In this document: positions 1 through 28,694 of the stretch, piece by piece
Position numbering within the stretch: position 1 is the first letter of the stretch
How the letters are laid out: each line of letters starts with the position of its first letter
Program-made: the position numbers and the translations under genes
Notes under the pieces: generated by a model
Databases searched by the model: none
Told to the model about the DNA's origin: nothing
Seen by the model: the letters and a program-made list of their open reading frames with translations, nothing else
Assembly (NCBI RefSeq): GCF_050624435.1
Contig: NC_134535.1
Span: 125,661,731 to 125,725,730, forward strand
DNA from: Tenrec ecaudatus
Lineage: Eukaryota > Chordata > Mammalia > Afrosoricida > Tenrecidae
Length of the DNA: 64,000 nt
Direction of reading: 5' to 3'

Positions 1-277
1 GAAGAGTTTGAGTACCTATCAAATTAATTTAGTAGCTCTGGTGTGGTTATACATTCCTGCTGTTCCTCAGTGGTGGTACTGATACCCTGGTGCAGAGGCA
101 GAATTAAGAGGAAGGCAGAGCATACAGGGAATGAGATGCAACTGTATCCACATACTGACCCTGGCTGCCACCATTCTTCTGTTCTGACTAGGAGGGGGGT
201 TGCTAGCACACATCCCCTAGCCAAACAATATCAACAGTGATTTCTGATACATTATTCTCAGCTGCATTTTATAGTCA

Positions 278-428
278 GGGCCCTGGTGGCACTAGGGGTC
301 AACTGTTGGGCTGCAGTCAGGAGGCTGACGGTTGAAGCATACCAGTTACTTCAGTAGGAGGCAGTGCGCTTCTGTAATGACTTACAGCCTCAGAAATCCT
401 CTGAAGCAGTTCTGCTCGGAGGCAGATT
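278..428 (+). repeat. AfroSINE
   Basis: tRNA-like head (CCCTGGTGGCACTAGGGGTC with a degenerate B box) followed by the family body (CAGTTCTGCTCGG). The 3' third is missing. Confidence 0.75.
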
Positions 429-639
429 CCTCAATAAGCGAAGTACTCATCGGCTTCATGGTGCTGATATACTAATCTCTACTGCACAGCTTCACCTTGC
501 TAACTCTCACAGTGCCCCTTGCGTGCTCTAAGTTGTTGCTACTGTGCTTACTGGTTCATCCATCGCTGCTATCACTGTGGAGCTCATCCACAGTGCTGCT
601 TCATAGGGCTCTAATCTGACAGATGTGAAATCTTACTGT

Positions 640-820
640 AAGCCAGCATTCACCGCCATCGAGTCAATGCTGACTCATAGAGACCCTTTGTGTGTCCTGA
701 GCCTGTAACTGCTTATGGGAATAGAAAGCCCCATCTTTCTCCTGTAGAACTACTGGTGGTTTTGAACTGTTGACCACGTGGATCACATCCCAACACTAGC
801 CACACAACCACCAGGGATCC
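640..820 (-). repeat. AfroSINE
   Basis: Reads in reverse: the tail (TCACCGCCATCGAGTC) is at the left and the head (CCACCAGGGATCC) at the right. Nearly full length, and opposite in orientation to its two neighbours. Confidence 0.85.
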
Positions 821-847
821 TAATCCACATATATCTAATATATGACA

Positions 848-1035
848 CAGAGCCTTGGTGGAACTGTGGTTAAACTCTCTATTGCTAACTGGAAGATCTG
901 CACTTCAAACCCACCAGCTGATCAGTGGAAGACAGTTATGGCAGTCTGCTTCCGAAAATAATACTGCCTCAGAAGCCCTGGAGAGCTCTCCTGTCCTTCA
1001 GGCTTGCTCCTGGTTGGAATCAACTCAACAGAAAT
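848..1035 (+). repeat. AfroSINE
   Basis: Full-length copy with GAGCCTTGGTGGAACTGTGG head, CCACCAGCTGATCAGTGG middle and GGAATCAACTCAAC tail. Confidence 0.85.
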
Positions 1036-3159
1036 TAGTAAACTATAGGAACTAACTAAAACCTGCTACATAAAAAGTATTTTTATTAGAATGAGAAGAC
1101 TCTAACCTCCTACCAACTAGACAAAAGAGTGGTCCTAAACTTATTAAACTTGTTTGGGGAGATGGGAGATGCATAAATAATGATGAATAAGCACATCATC
1201 TTTTTAATGACTGTTTTTTCTCATCAGTCTCATTTGTGACTCAAATTCTCCCCAAATACTTAGGTCCTGGGATGTCATTTTAATACTTTCTGCTTTCTTT
1301 TCGAGGTTCTTATCTGTTTTACTTTGCTATTCTCGCTAGATATTTTTGTCATTGTTGATATCTATTGACTTTTTCATAGTTTTCTGTATATGAAATCCTG
1401 GATAAGGAAACCTATAGTTTCAGTAACCGCATTAAAGGTCCTTTGGGGGTGTGGCAGATGAAGTTAGGGAAAATAGGGGACTAATAACAATTAAGTACAA
1501 GATTGAAGGAAATGCTCTAAAACTTATTGTGGTGCGGTGGTGATTGAACAACCCTTCTTGATGTGATTGAACTACTGAATTGTATGAGATGTGAATTATA
1601 TGACAATAAAGCTGTAGTTTAAAAAAAGAAAGTGCCGTGCCGTAGTGCAGGCCGGCAAAGCTGCATCCTTCAAAGCAGCCGCATCCAAATCTCCAAACCA
1701 AACCATTGAGTCACGTCTCAGTGCAGGTTGAGTCCAGCAGTATTAAAATTGGGAAATACTGACAGCTCTGACCCCGAGCGCATGACAAGGCTCAAGATGT
1801 AGATTAGCAATGAGTTTCAGCCTTGTTGGTATATTATATGTTTCCCTTACCCAAGAAAAGTTTTCATTGTTATAATTAACCACAGAGATTTTTATTAAAA
1901 ATATACATTTCTGCTGCAACCCTACCAAATATTTTACAGACAGCCTTTTCGGTGTCCACTCCGCTTTTAGTGTCATCACGTGGGTTTGACCTCACTGCAC
2001 CCCACCATGATGTCACTGGGGTTAAGTGGACACTGATGAAATATGTTTAACACTTGTTCAATAAGAGTGTTCCAAAATATTCATATCTTTCTTCTCTATT
2101 GAGGCTTTTGCATTTAGCAATCTTTACCAAGCATTATGTCCTTTTCTAAGGCCTGGTCTCTCCTATAACTTGTCCAAAATTTGTGAGATGAAGTTTCACC
2201 ATTCTTGCTTCTAAGGAAACATCTGGCTATACTTTGTCCAAGAGATATTTATTTGCTCTCTGGTAGTCCATGATACTTTCAATATTCTTGTGAACAACAT
2301 CATTCAAATACAAATTATAGAATTAAAACATATCAATTACTGTTACACACTCAATTATTAAGACTCAAATTTGTGAGAAAACCCTCTGGCATGACATGAC
2401 CCACAAGTTGACTTGACTCATATGTTTTCGTTGAGAACTAGCTCTCAGATTGAATGGCATTCCTAGACTTTCAAGATAGATATCCAAGACCCCCAATCCC
2501 TAACATTTCTATCTGTCTGAGATTCTATAAGATGTAGGCTCATATATGAACAACTTGTTTTCTTCTTGGACACCTAAAAAAATCTTGAAACATTCTACCA
2601 TCAAAACTTGCCTGTAAAATAAAGTGTTCAATCATGAAAGTGGCTTAGCCTGTAGCACTCCAGCCAGCAGGGAGCTACCTGATACGCACAGAATAACTAC
2701 TCAAGACTTGAGATTGAGTCAGGAGGAAAGGAAGAGCCACTCCAGGGAGAGACGACCTCTCAAGGTTCTCCACTCGCCAGTTTTCATTTGCACACTGAAG
2801 GAGGAAGTTTGCAAAAATTCAAATTCAGGGGCTATTCTGGGTACCATGACTTCAGGTTTAAGGTGTTCTCCTGGTTGGTAGGTAAGAAACATTGTCACAA
2901 TAAAGTACATTCAGCCCTAGGGAGATTCCTGTTGTTTTGACAAGAAATCTCGTTATCACTGGGCATTTCTGCCAAGTTCCTGGCACAATAGTCCTGACAT
3001 GTAAAGAGTCACACACTCAGGGTTACACGGTCTTTGCACCCAAGTTATCCTCCTCGGGGAAAGAGCACAAGGCTGCCCTTCACTCGCTGTATTTCTCCTC
3101 TTCAGCCGTCTTTTTGTCAGCAGTGTGGCATGTATTTCCACATGCAGATATTTTTGTTT

Positions 3160-3625
3160 TAAATAATTTATTGGGGGTTCATACAACTCTTAGCACAATC
3201 CATATGTCCATCCATGTGTCAAGCACATTTGTACATTTGTTGCTATCATCATTCTCAAAACATTTTCTTTGTACTTGAGCCCTTGCAATCAATTCCTGTT
3301 TTCCCCTCTCCACAAAGGAACCTTAATAATTTATAAATTATTATTTTTCATGTCTTACACTGTCTGATGTTTCCCTTCACTCACTTTTCTGTTGTGCATC
3401 CTCCAGGGAGGAGGTTATATATAGATCATTATGATCGGCTAGGGAAAGGGCATTTATAGAAGTCTAAATACAAGCATGTGCATATGTAAATATATTTATA
3501 TATAGTGATGGGGAAAGATATTTATGAGCATATATTTATAGGTTTAATATTAAGGTAGTAGATGGACATTGGGCCCCTCCTCAAGTACTCCCTCAAGACA
3601 CATCCAGATTTTATGATTTTCCTTA
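3160..3625. mobile_element. L1 3' UTR fragment with internal inversion
   Basis: 3160-3425 reads as the reverse of the L1 3' end (starts TTATTGGGGGTTCATACAAC, the complement of the ...TATGAGCCCC-AATAAA tail). From 3,440 the same family continues in the + orientation (GGGCATTTATAGAAGTC). This head-to-head layout is typical of twin-primed L1 insertions. Confidence 0.7.
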
Positions 3626-4039
3626 ACTCCAGTGGCATTGGATAGGAAAGGAGAGACACATAGAATTCTAGCCCCAGCAGCTCAGAACAACCTTCTAACC
3701 TTCTCTAATTGGTCTACATTCTCTCCTGCCCGATGACCCTCCTCATTACCCACCTCATCCCCCTTTTTTTAACTTTAGCCTCTAAGTGAGTCGTGCTTTT
3801 CACCCCTGTGAAATACAGTTTCAGTGTCCTCTGACTGTGGAATTTCCTTGTTCCATGAAGGTTCCAGACCCCAATAGGAAAGTGTTATTTCTTCCCAAAG
3901 CATGTTCCAGCTAGTCATTCTAAGCCAATGTTTTCAAACCTTCTTAGAAAGCTTTTCAGAAACATTGATTGGTTCTCATTTTTTGCACTAATATTAGAAT
4001 TCTGTCCCATGCTTCACCACTAAGGAAAGGAAAGTTTTC

Positions 4040-4575
4040 ACATCATGACCTGTAATATCTTCACATCATAACCTGTAATGTCTTTACCAAAAGCCAAGGC
4101 AGGATCATGAACTGTCCCGTCCCACGGGACATCAACAACGTGGATACCTGAAAGAGGGACTGGGAATGAAGATGGGCAAGGATGAGAGAAATGGAGGCAA
4201 GACGGGAATCTGATAAGCCTCATTTATTGAGCTGAGAGCAGAGGTTTAAATAGCCAGTGAAGGGCTGCCACCATTACGTCACATGTAAAATAAGGTACAG
4301 CTGAGGTGGTCTATAGTCATGCATCTCCAAATAAGGAAGAAATGATCAACTGATCAAACAGGTAAGTATGCTAATGAAGCATACCTTGCACCTGGGAGGT
4401 GATGCCAACAGTTATGTATTGACCAATGAACATAGCAGCTGCTAGTGAAAGAGCACCAATCCTAGCAAGGGTTAAGGCAGCCACCCTCTGGCGGGAAAGA
4501 AACAAAGGGCAGTAGAATCAAAGGGCAGTTTGTATGGCAGGAAACAGAGTAAATTCATAAAGGTCTTACATGGCT
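4040..4575 (-). mobile_element. Possible solo LTR of an endogenous retrovirus
   Basis: Read on the minus strand it shows a TATA-like GGCTATTTAAAC, and an AATAAA (complement of TTTATT near 4,224) about 30 bases on, followed by a pyrimidine-rich stretch, as in an LTR promoter/R/U5 block. No coding region adjoins it. No clear TG...CA ends or duplication were found, so the limits are approximate. Confidence 0.35.
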
Positions 4576-4645
4576 TAAATCCAGGGTAAGGGGACACGCA
4601 GTTCCCTACAATGAACACTCACTGTGTTTGTTTTTCCTGCCTTAG

Positions 4646-19976
<15,331 letters not shown>

Positions 19977-20083
19977 TACCATTTGCAGGACAATTTTAGC
20001 AGTGAAGATTTGTTTATATTTTGCTTCACAAAATAAATGTGGATTTTATCTGTTCTATTACTGTAATGCTGGAAATAGTTCAT

Positions 20084-20089
20084 AATAAA
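20084..20089 (+). terminator. Poly(A) signal of the WC1-like gene
   Basis: AATAAA 108 bases after the stop codon, the last of two such signals in the short 3' UTR (an earlier AATAAA lies at about 20,032). Cleavage would fall near 20,105. Confidence 0.75.
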
Positions 20090-20109
20090 TATTCTGAGAT
20101 TCCAAACCC

Positions 20110-21164
20110 AGTGTCATTCTCTTAATGATCTAGGACCATTCATCCCTCTTAAATTGAGAAAGGTAAGTTTTCATCCAAATGCCTTTCCCAGTGTGATTTC
20201 TCACTTGTAATCTCGGTATATTACCGCTCCACCGACTCCATTCAGTCTTTATTTACAGCAATGTTAATGCTTTCCCTACGTATCATGATACTCTGAAATC
20301 ATGTCTTACACTGAGTATTTGCTCTTAGGAAGACAAACTTATGAAATGTGTAGTGAATAATCCAGAATATACCACATTCTACCAAAACCTAGCAGTGAGG
20401 TCCAAAGTGCGTGGGTAGATGAGGTGGATAGAAAATAGTTGCAACAGTTCTCATTTTCTATAGAGTGAAAATAACAAATACTATAAATTCTCACTTCCTT
20501 TTCCCTTTCTTCACTACACCTCCATACTCAAAGAATTCATTCTCCGTGCCATTTTCATGTCCTATTGTTCACCAAAGTGATTATTAATGGACACCTTGAT
20601 TCAGGAAAAGGCCTAAAATTTGGGGTAACATCATCTCATGCCATGTTTTTATCTAGAAGAAGAACCATCCAAATAGTTGAGACAAACCAAATTTGAAAAT
20701 TTATTTAGAAATTTCATCCTATTTTTTTCTAGAATCGCTCTAAATACAAATGTCTTAGACTGAGCTTTCTAGAATGGCAACATCATTGGGGCATAGCGAG
20801 TGAGATTTCTGATGCAGGCAATGGTTCATGCAGCTATAGAGACTGGCATGTTCAGAAATCGTGGATTAGGCATCTGGTTTCTTCTGACTCATGTAGTTGC
20901 AGGGGCTAATGAATCAAAATCAGCAGAAAGCAACGTGCTGATTCACCACTTCCCAACACTACCATAGGTAAGATGGCAAACTACTGGCTCATAACTTTCA
21001 GAGGCTGACAACTGCCAAGAATCAGAAGTCAGATGATAAGGTCAATACAGGATCCAGAGTAGTGATATAAATGTGTATACATGCACACATACATAAACAC
21101 ACATGTATGAATATGTGTGTTTATCCACATATATGTGTGTATACACATATTTACATACGAATAT
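20110..21164. other. Intergenic sequence after the WC1-like gene
   Basis: No gene found. Contains a short TA/CA-rich low-complexity run at about 21,065-21,170. Otherwise no repeat recognised. Confidence 0.4.
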
Positions 21165-22400
21165 ATACAATGGGGTACCCTGTCAAAACCCCAGAATTTT
21201 GGTTTTTGAAATTACATATTTAGATGTTTTTTTTAACAAAACAACTTTATAACCTTCTAAATACTCTCCATTAACCTTAATACGTATGTCAAATCTGTGA
21301 TTCCATTCTTGGAACATTTTTCAAATTCATCTGTTTGAATGGTTGACAATACCTTCCTTGTGTAGGTTTTTTCTTCTTCACCACTTCTTTGCAGTCAAAT
21401 CACTGTCCTTTCATGTCCCTCGTCATTGGTGGAAGCAAAAAGAAATTGCTTGGAGCAAGGTCAGGTGAGTAAGATGTGTGGGGCAAGAGAGCCATGCTGC
21501 TTTGTGCCCAAAATTCGCACACTGAGATGACTATGGGAGCAGGTGCATTGTCATGGTGGCAACGTCTGTCCCCTAGACAGGAGGAAAGTAAAAGTAAATA
21601 GAGGAAAGAACTAGGAGGCAAAAGACATTTATAGAGGTATAAATATAGGCATGTATACATATATATTAGTATATAATGATAAGGATATAGGTTTATGTAC
21701 ACATATTTATATGTTAACTATTAAGGTAGCAGACAGGCGTTGAGCTTCTACTGAAGTCCTCCCTCAATGCGAGAACACTTTGTTTTAATCATCTGCTAGT
21801 CTGTGATGTTCTACGTTCCGACACAATCACTGAAGACAAAATGGGTGCAAAAGCAAAAGTGATGAAGAAAGCTGGTGGTGCCTGGCTATTGGAAGATATC
21901 GCGGCCAAGTCTTAAAGACTTGCAGTTAAATAAGTGGCCATCTTACTGGGAAACAACAAAGCCCACATGGAAGAAGAACACAAACCTGTGTGATCACAAA
22001 GGTGTCAAATAGTCAGGTATCAGGCATCAGAAGATCCAAAATAAATAATCATATTGTTGCAAATGATGGGGATCAGAATGGAGACACAAAGCCCCTGTGT
22101 AGAGAATTGAACATATCCTCACAGAAGGGCCACAACGTAGGAATGAGCCAGGCAGGGTGCCGTCTTGCACCGACAAAACACTCAACACTTGAGTTTTTCC
22201 CATAGTGCTGTAAGCCGTGTTCAACACCACAACAGTTTTTGTGGTATTTTTCTTAAGTAGGAAACAAAATTTCACAACCACATGCTGTTCTCTTAAATCA
22301 GCCATCAAACACATACAAAAACGTTTCAAGTGAAACTGCCTTTATGAAAAAAGTCAGAGAGATCATAACCAGGCTACACCACTAGGTACACTAAATCAGA
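21165..22400 (-). mobile_element. Mariner transposon, reverse, split by an L1 fragment
   Basis: 21,165-21,585 encodes in reverse the transposase end (HHDNAPAP and YSPDLAPSNFF, about 21,440-21,560). 22,195-22,400 is the reverse of the same element's 5' end, matching 10,178-10,410. Between them lies about 600 bp of L1 3' UTR. Confidence 0.8.
21588..22192 (+). mobile_element. L1 3' UTR fragment inside mariner
   Basis: Runs from AGGAAAGTAAAAGTAAATAG through the family's GTGATCACAAAGGTGTCAAA and CAGAATGGAGACACAAAGCC blocks. It lacks the L1 3' end and poly(A), so it is either truncated or the product of rearrangement. Confidence 0.75.
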
Positions 22401-23329
22401 GCAAGTAGCCCCATGCTTGCCTCATGGGAAAAATGCTTACTACAAAAGCTCCACCCGGCACAGCTTTTTCCCAGTTTGGGGCTGGGGGGAATCCCCTCGT
22501 ATACCAGAGCAAGTAGACCACAATTCTGAAGAAACTCCTCTCACAATTGATTGACTGATCACATCAGGTCACATCATGGGAAATAATTACATTATTATAG
22601 AACAGACTAATTACATCATGATAAAACTGCCAAATTACTGAGAATCTTGGTCCAATCAAGTTGGCAAATAACGTTAAACAACACAGTGTTTTTCTTCTCA
22701 GTTCAAATAAGTGTGTCCTGTTTAACTAACTCAGTGAGTGATAGGCTAGATTAACCCAAATATGTTCTATATGATCCCCTTTAGAGATCATCACCCATAA
22801 ATGCAGTAACATGTTCAGAACTCTATCTTGCATGCCATGTGTTTGTTTGCAGAAATTGTAAAGCCATTAGACCTTCTAGAGGTAAGCCACAGTCAGGGTA
22901 GAAGCCCCTCCAAAGGGTCTCCCAACAACTGCCAACTAGAGCCTGAGAGAAGGTGACAGCTCTATCGTCAGGGAGAAGAAGACAAGGGAGAGTTTAGACA
23001 CGGATACCAGGAACGTATAGCGAATTGTGTGTTATAAGTGTTAATAAAGGAGACTATCGGGATTAAACTATAAAATACATTTCAGACGCGTGCTTTGTTT
23101 CCAAAATGCATTGCTTCAAAATTGCTTTCCTCTGACTAGTGTTTAAATTCAAACAAGATCCTGCTGTCATGATTCTGGGAAGAGAGAGCTATACTGTAAA
23201 AGCAGTGAAGGAAATATTATAGCTCTGAAACATTCACAAATAGCAAATTTATGGAGTGAAGATAGTGCTGAGCTAATAAAAAGACGGAGTGTTCCTTAAA
23301 TCAATGTAAATACAATTATCTTTCATTCC
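22401..23329. other. Intergenic sequence
   Basis: AT-rich with no coding signal and no repeat that I can name. Confidence 0.3.
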
Positions 23330-23605
23330 TGCAATCTCTCTACTTGTATACACCCTAAATAAAAAAAAAAACACAATACAGACAGACATATGCACATCTA
23401 TGTTCATTGCAGAAATTTCCATCATAGCAAAAAGATGGAAACCATCAAGCACTCCAATTATATTGAATAGAAAAATAAACTCTGGAACAATCACACATGG
23501 AATATTATGCATAAAAAATATGATGACTTCACTGCAAGATGTGGAAAATGGAGAACATGATGCTTACCAAAGTTAGTCAATCAGCTAAAGATAAAAAATT
23601 TTCTG
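23330..23605 (+). mobile_element. Old L1 ORF2 3'-end fragment
   Basis: Blocks such as CATAGCAAAAAGATGGAAAC, then TGGAATATTATGCATAAAAA, are the classic end of L1 ORF2. Diverged and non-coding. Confidence 0.65.
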
Positions 23606-23609
23606 GCTT

Positions 23610-25950
23610 CTTCTATTTTTAAATCATTTTATTGGTGTTCATACAACTCTTATCACAATCCATACATATATCAACTGTGTCAAGCACATTTGTACATTTG
23701 TTGCCTCATCATTCTCAAAATATTTGTTTTGCACTTAGGCCCTTGGAATCCGCTCCTCTTTTATTCCCACTCCGTTCCCGCTACCCCCTCCATCATGAAC
23801 CCTTGATAATATATAAATTATTATTATTTTGTCATATCTTACACTGTCCGACATCTCCCTTCACAAACTTTTCTGTGTTCCATCCCCCAGAGAGGAAGTT
23901 ATATGTATATCCTTATAATCATTTCTCTTTTTCAACCCCACCATCCTTTGACCCTCCTATATTGACATTCACAGCACTGGTCCTGAAGGAATCATCTGTC
24001 CTGGATTACCTGTGTTTCCACTTCCTTATCTGTACCAGTGTACATCCTCTGGTCTAGACAGATCTGTAAGATAGAATTGGGGTTATGATAGAGTGGGGTG
24101 GCATTTAAAAAGTAGAGGAAAGTTTTATGTTTCATTGTTGCTATACTGTATGCTGACTGGCTCATCTCCTCCCGTGACCCTTCTGTTGGGCTTTGAGTCT
24201 TCTCTATGTACTCACCCTCATTTACAATGATGACTTTTTTGTTCTTTGATGCCTGATACCTGATCCCTTCAATACCTTGGGGTCACACAGGCTGGTGTGT
24301 TTCTTCCATGTGGGCTCACTTGCTTCTGAGCTAGATAAGCCGCATGTTTATCTTCAAGCCTTTAAAACCGCAAACACTGTATCCTTTGATAGTTGGGCAC
24401 CATCAGCTTTCTCACCACATTTGCTTATGCACCTGCTTTGTCTTCAGTGATTGTGTCAGGAAGGTGTGCATCATGGAATACCAATTTAATAGAATAAGGT
24501 GTTCTTGCATTGAGTAAGTACATGAGTGGAGGTCCAATGCCCATCTGCTGCCTTAATAATAAACCTATAAATATATATGCATGTAGATCTATTTCCCAAT
24601 CATCCTATATAAATTCATTTACATATGTACATGCCTACATTTGAACCTCTATAAATACCCTTTACCTCCTATTCTTTCAGCTATTTCCTTTTACTTTCCT
24701 TTTCTCCCATTATCATGCTCAGCCTTCATTTGGGTTTCAGTAATTTCTCTTGGTTACATTACCCTTGCTGAATCCATGCTAGGCCTCTCACACTCTCCTT
24801 GCCACTAATTTTGGATCACTTGTTGTTCCCTTGTCCCTGGGTTGGTCAACACAACCTCCTATCCCCCACCTCCCCCCTCCTATGTCTCCCCAGAACCATC
24901 GGCTACATTGTTTTCTCCTCCAAACTGTTCATTCAGCCAATCTTATCTCTATAGATCTCCAGAGATAATAATATGCATAAAAAACTAATCATAGCATGAC
25001 AAAGCAACACAAGAGAACACAATGATGAAAACAACAAGGACAACAAATGACCGAAAATAAATAAATAATCGATTTTTAAAAATTAAAATTAAAACTTGTA
25101 ACTGTATCAAGGTCTGATTTTTGACCACTAGGAGTCTCCTCCAGTCGAGTCCGATGGCATACCCTCCTCTGGTCCCAAAGTCTATCCTATGCATACCCTC
25201 AAAATCTCCCTGCTCTGCTCCCCCACTCTGACTCTGCTCAGTCACACGCCCTTAGTGTTTTGTCTCAGTATGTTAGGGTTGGACTGGGTCAATCCTGACA
25301 CTGAGTTCCCAGTGTTGTCCCTGTAGGGCCATGGGTCAATGAGGGAAATCATGTCTCATAGTGGGATCAGTCATATGGTCCACTCTGTGCATTGGCTGTT
25401 CTTAGCGGGAATATCATCCTCTAGGCTTGGTAGGCCAGGATGTGCTCCAGTCTCTCTCCTTCCCCATTCATTTGCTCCCATGTGCTCTGATGAGACATGT
25501 CCCTCTCCCCAGCTGTAACTTCAGTACTGTCTTCCAAAGTAAATTCTTATGGAGGGAGGGGCAGTTGTTTACTTAGCTGGGATTTAGGCTGGGCCCCCAG
25601 ACCCCTCCACTGACTGCCCTGCCGGCATGCTGCATTCACATCCCAGAACACCAGATTTAAATCTGGATGCTCTTTCCCTGCAGAGACACAAAATATACAC
25701 CCCCTCCCCCTTGGATGGGTCAATGCCCTATTCCCCAGCTACACATTTTTATCCTTTATTTCCCCTTTCCTACCCCTCTCCTTCCCTTTAAGTTGGCTAC
25801 CATATGCACCACTCGATTTGATTTAGCCCCTGCCATACAACCTGGAGCTCACCCCTGGAATGTTTGTATTCAGTATCTTTCCTTTCTGGCCCTTTTGAAT
25901 TTCTTTTCTTCTTCTTCTTCTTTTTAAATAAACTTACCTCAGCAGACTCA
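23610..25950 (-). mobile_element. L1 3' UTR, reverse, long copy
   Basis: Starts at the complement of the L1 poly(A) end (AAATCATTTTATTGGTGTTC) and runs through the whole long 3' UTR of this family to about 25,950. The ORF on the minus strand at 24,985-25,245 is within UTR and not meaningful. Confidence 0.8.
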
Positions 25951-25959
25951 TGGTGTACT

Positions 25960-27650
25960 TGTCCTTTTTTAAAAAAAACCTTTTATAAGGGACTCATACT
26001 ACTCTTATCAAATCCATACATACATCAATTGTGTAAAGCACATCTGTACATTCTTTGCCCTCATCATTTTCATAGCATTTTCTCTCTACTTAAGCCTTTG
26101 TATCAAGTCCTCTTTTTCCCCTCCCTCGCTGCTCCCCGCTCCCTCGTAAGCCCTTCATAATTTATAAATTATTATTTTGTCATATCTTGCTCTGTCTGGC
26201 GTCTCCCTTCACCCCCTTTTCTGCTGTCCGTCGCCCAGGGAGGAGGTCACATGTAGATCCTTGTAATCGGTTCCCTATTTCCAACCCACTCACCCTCTAC
26301 CCTCCCAGTATCGCCCCTCACACCCCTGGTACTGAAGGTATCATCCGCCCTGGATTCACTGAGCCACCAGCTCCTATCTGCACCAGTGTACATCCTCTGC
26401 TCTATCCACACTTACAAGGTAGAATTCGGATCATGATAGTTAGGGGGGAGGAAGCACTCAGGAACTGGAGGAAAGCTGTATTCTTCATCGATGCTACATC
26501 GCACCCTTGTCCTTTTGCACTTGGCCTACTTCACTTAGCATAATTTCCTCAAGTTCTTCCCATACGGTGCTATGCTTTTTGCATTCATCACTGCTTTTAG
26601 CAATGCATAGTACTCCATTGTAAGATGTACCACAGTTTTTTAATCCATTTGTCTGTTGATGGAAATTTAGTTTGATTCCACCTCCTTGCAATTGTGAACG
26701 GTGCCATAATGAACATTGGAGCCCAGATGTCTGGACCTGGTTTGTTTCTTGCCTCTTCTGGGTGTATGCCCAGTACAGGGATTGCTGAGTCATGTGCTAG
26801 CTCAATTTCCATCTGTTTTAGAAATCACCTAATCAATATCCACAGTGGCTGTACATACCTATGGTTCCACCAGCCATGGTTGACAGTTCCTATCTCAACA
26901 CATCCCCTCTAACACTTGTTGCTTTCTGATTTTTTGAATTGGGCTATCTTTGAGGGTGTTAGGTGGTATCTCATAGTTGTTTTAATTTGCATTTCTCTTA
27001 TGGCTAATGATCAGGAACATTTTCTCATATGTTTATTGGCCATTCAGATTTCAGACTCTGTGAAACTTCTGTTCAGGTCCTTTGTCCACCTCCTTAGTGG
27101 GCAGTTAGTTTTTCTCTTGTTGTAAGCTTGCAAAGTATTGTAGATTTTAGTAATAGGCCTTTGTCTGATGTGTCAGTGCTAAAGATGTTTTCTCAGTCAA
27201 TGGGCTCTCTTATTACACTCAGTGAATTCTCGTGATGTTCACAGATAACTGAACAGTATATCCTACCTGTCTATTTGTGACGCCTCTGTATTTGTATCCT
27301 TCCCTATTTCTGATAGCCAATTTATTCCCAGTGCCAAGGTTGTCAGGTTTGTCCCAATTCCCTCCTTAATGGCCTTAATTGTCTGGGATTTTACTTCAAG
27401 GTCTGTGATCCACCTTGAGTTTATTCTTGTGCATGGAATGAAATAAGGGTATTGCTTCATTTTTCTGTATATATATAAAAGCTCCATTTATTATCAAAGA
27501 TCAGTTGCCTTTATGCTGATATTTCTGGGAGGGCTTGCTCTACTTGACTTTAGTACGTTTCATACAGCCACAGTAGTCAAAACTGTGTGATACTGGTATA
27601 ACGACAAATATACAGCCAAATGTAAAAGAGCTGAAGACCCAGCTAATTCT
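25960..27650 (-). mobile_element. L1 3' end and ORF2 fragment, reverse, 5' inverted
   Basis: A second L1 3' end starts at about 25,965 (T/A-rich junction, then GGGACTCATACTACTCTTAT). From about 26,500 it enters ORF2 in reverse, much of the 3' UTR being deleted. At about 27,520 the orientation flips to + (GGGAGGGCTTGCTCTACTTG, also seen at 31,135). No intact frame. Confidence 0.75.
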
Positions 27651-27809
27651 GGCCTTCTTCACACTCCATATGAAGTTGGTAATCGAGCAGCAACCTGATT
27701 GACAGGCTAACCTGTCCACATGTTCCTAGGGGAGTCATGCTGGCACAAAAAACAGAATAGAATTTTAAAATTACGTAATTATATGTGCTTTAAATATAAA
27801 ATTTAGTTT

Positions 27810-28690
27810 TTCAACAACTCTAATAAAATTGACCAAGCCGCGTGTCTCTTACTTTAGAGAGCACAAAGAAACAACAAATTATAAGCCTTGGGAATTAAAT
27901 CAATGTTATATCTCAGATTCAATGCTCATTATAATTATTATAAGAACATGTTTTAAATAACTATGCTAGTAAATTTAGATAGAAGCTCTTATGGTGTAGT
28001 GGTTAGGCTTTGGTCTTCTAACACCAAGCTCTGCAGTTCAAAACCCCCAACTGTTCCACGAGGAAAAAAGGAGGCTTTCTCCTCTTGTAAAGAGTTACTG
28101 TCTTGGAAACATACAAGGGAAATTCTACTCTATCTCATAGGGTTGTTGTAATTCATCATCAACTTGATGGCAGTGAGTTTGGATTTGGCTTTGGAGCAAA
28201 TTGACTTACAGGTGAAACTGACTAATTATTTAGGACCATAACCTAACAAAAACAGAATCAAGAAGAAAGAAGTATAAGTCTACCTCTGTTAAATAAATTG
28301 AATCTTTATTAAAAGTAACAAAACATAAAACCTCCAACAGGAGATTGAAACCAATAAAATGAGATGAAACAAAATATGTGTGAACTATTGAATAGAAAGC
28401 TGGTCTACTCTGTAAACTTTTCCCAATTAACAATAAAAAATTAAAAAGATAAAATAAACCTTTGATAGTAATAGAAACAACAAAGTCTCCAGCAAAAAAA
28501 AATTCCAATTCAGATGATATCGAAGGAAAATTCGTTCAAATAGTCAAGTAATATTGAATACAACTCTTATACAAACTTCACCAAGAATAAAAGAGAGAAT
28601 GGACAATCAAATCCTCAAGGAAAGAAATCACAGAGCAATAAACTTAAAGCCAACATTTTGATATTTTAAACAAACCACACACATTGATAT
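27810..28690 (+). mobile_element. Old L1 fragment carrying an AfroSINE
   Basis: AT-rich diverged sequence with L1 ORF2-like blocks (GACCAAGCCGCGTGTCTCTT, GAGATGAAACAAAATATGTG). It is interrupted by the SINE at 27,983. Confidence 0.4.
27983..28190 (+). repeat. AfroSINE
   Basis: Head GCTCTTATGGTGTAGTGGTT with recognisable A and B box, tail ending CTTGATGGCAGTGAGTTTGG. Confidence 0.85.
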
Positions 28691-28694
28691 AAGA

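Larger units (their letters stand above)
1..4645 (+). other. Upstream intron of the WC1-like gene (partial)
   Basis: No SRCR-like reading frame is present. It holds three AfroSINEs (278-1032), an L1-like tail with AATAAA near 1,606, rearranged L1 3' UTR at 3160-3625 and a possible LTR at 4040-4575. The stretches 1040-1430, 1750-3150 and 3625-4040 contain nothing I recognise. Confidence 0.6.

Noticed and set aside
2624-2881. 85-codon frame in the first intron as a possible SRCR exon
   Set aside because: No SRCR cysteine pattern, no phase-1 splice sites at suitable places, no known repeat or family match.
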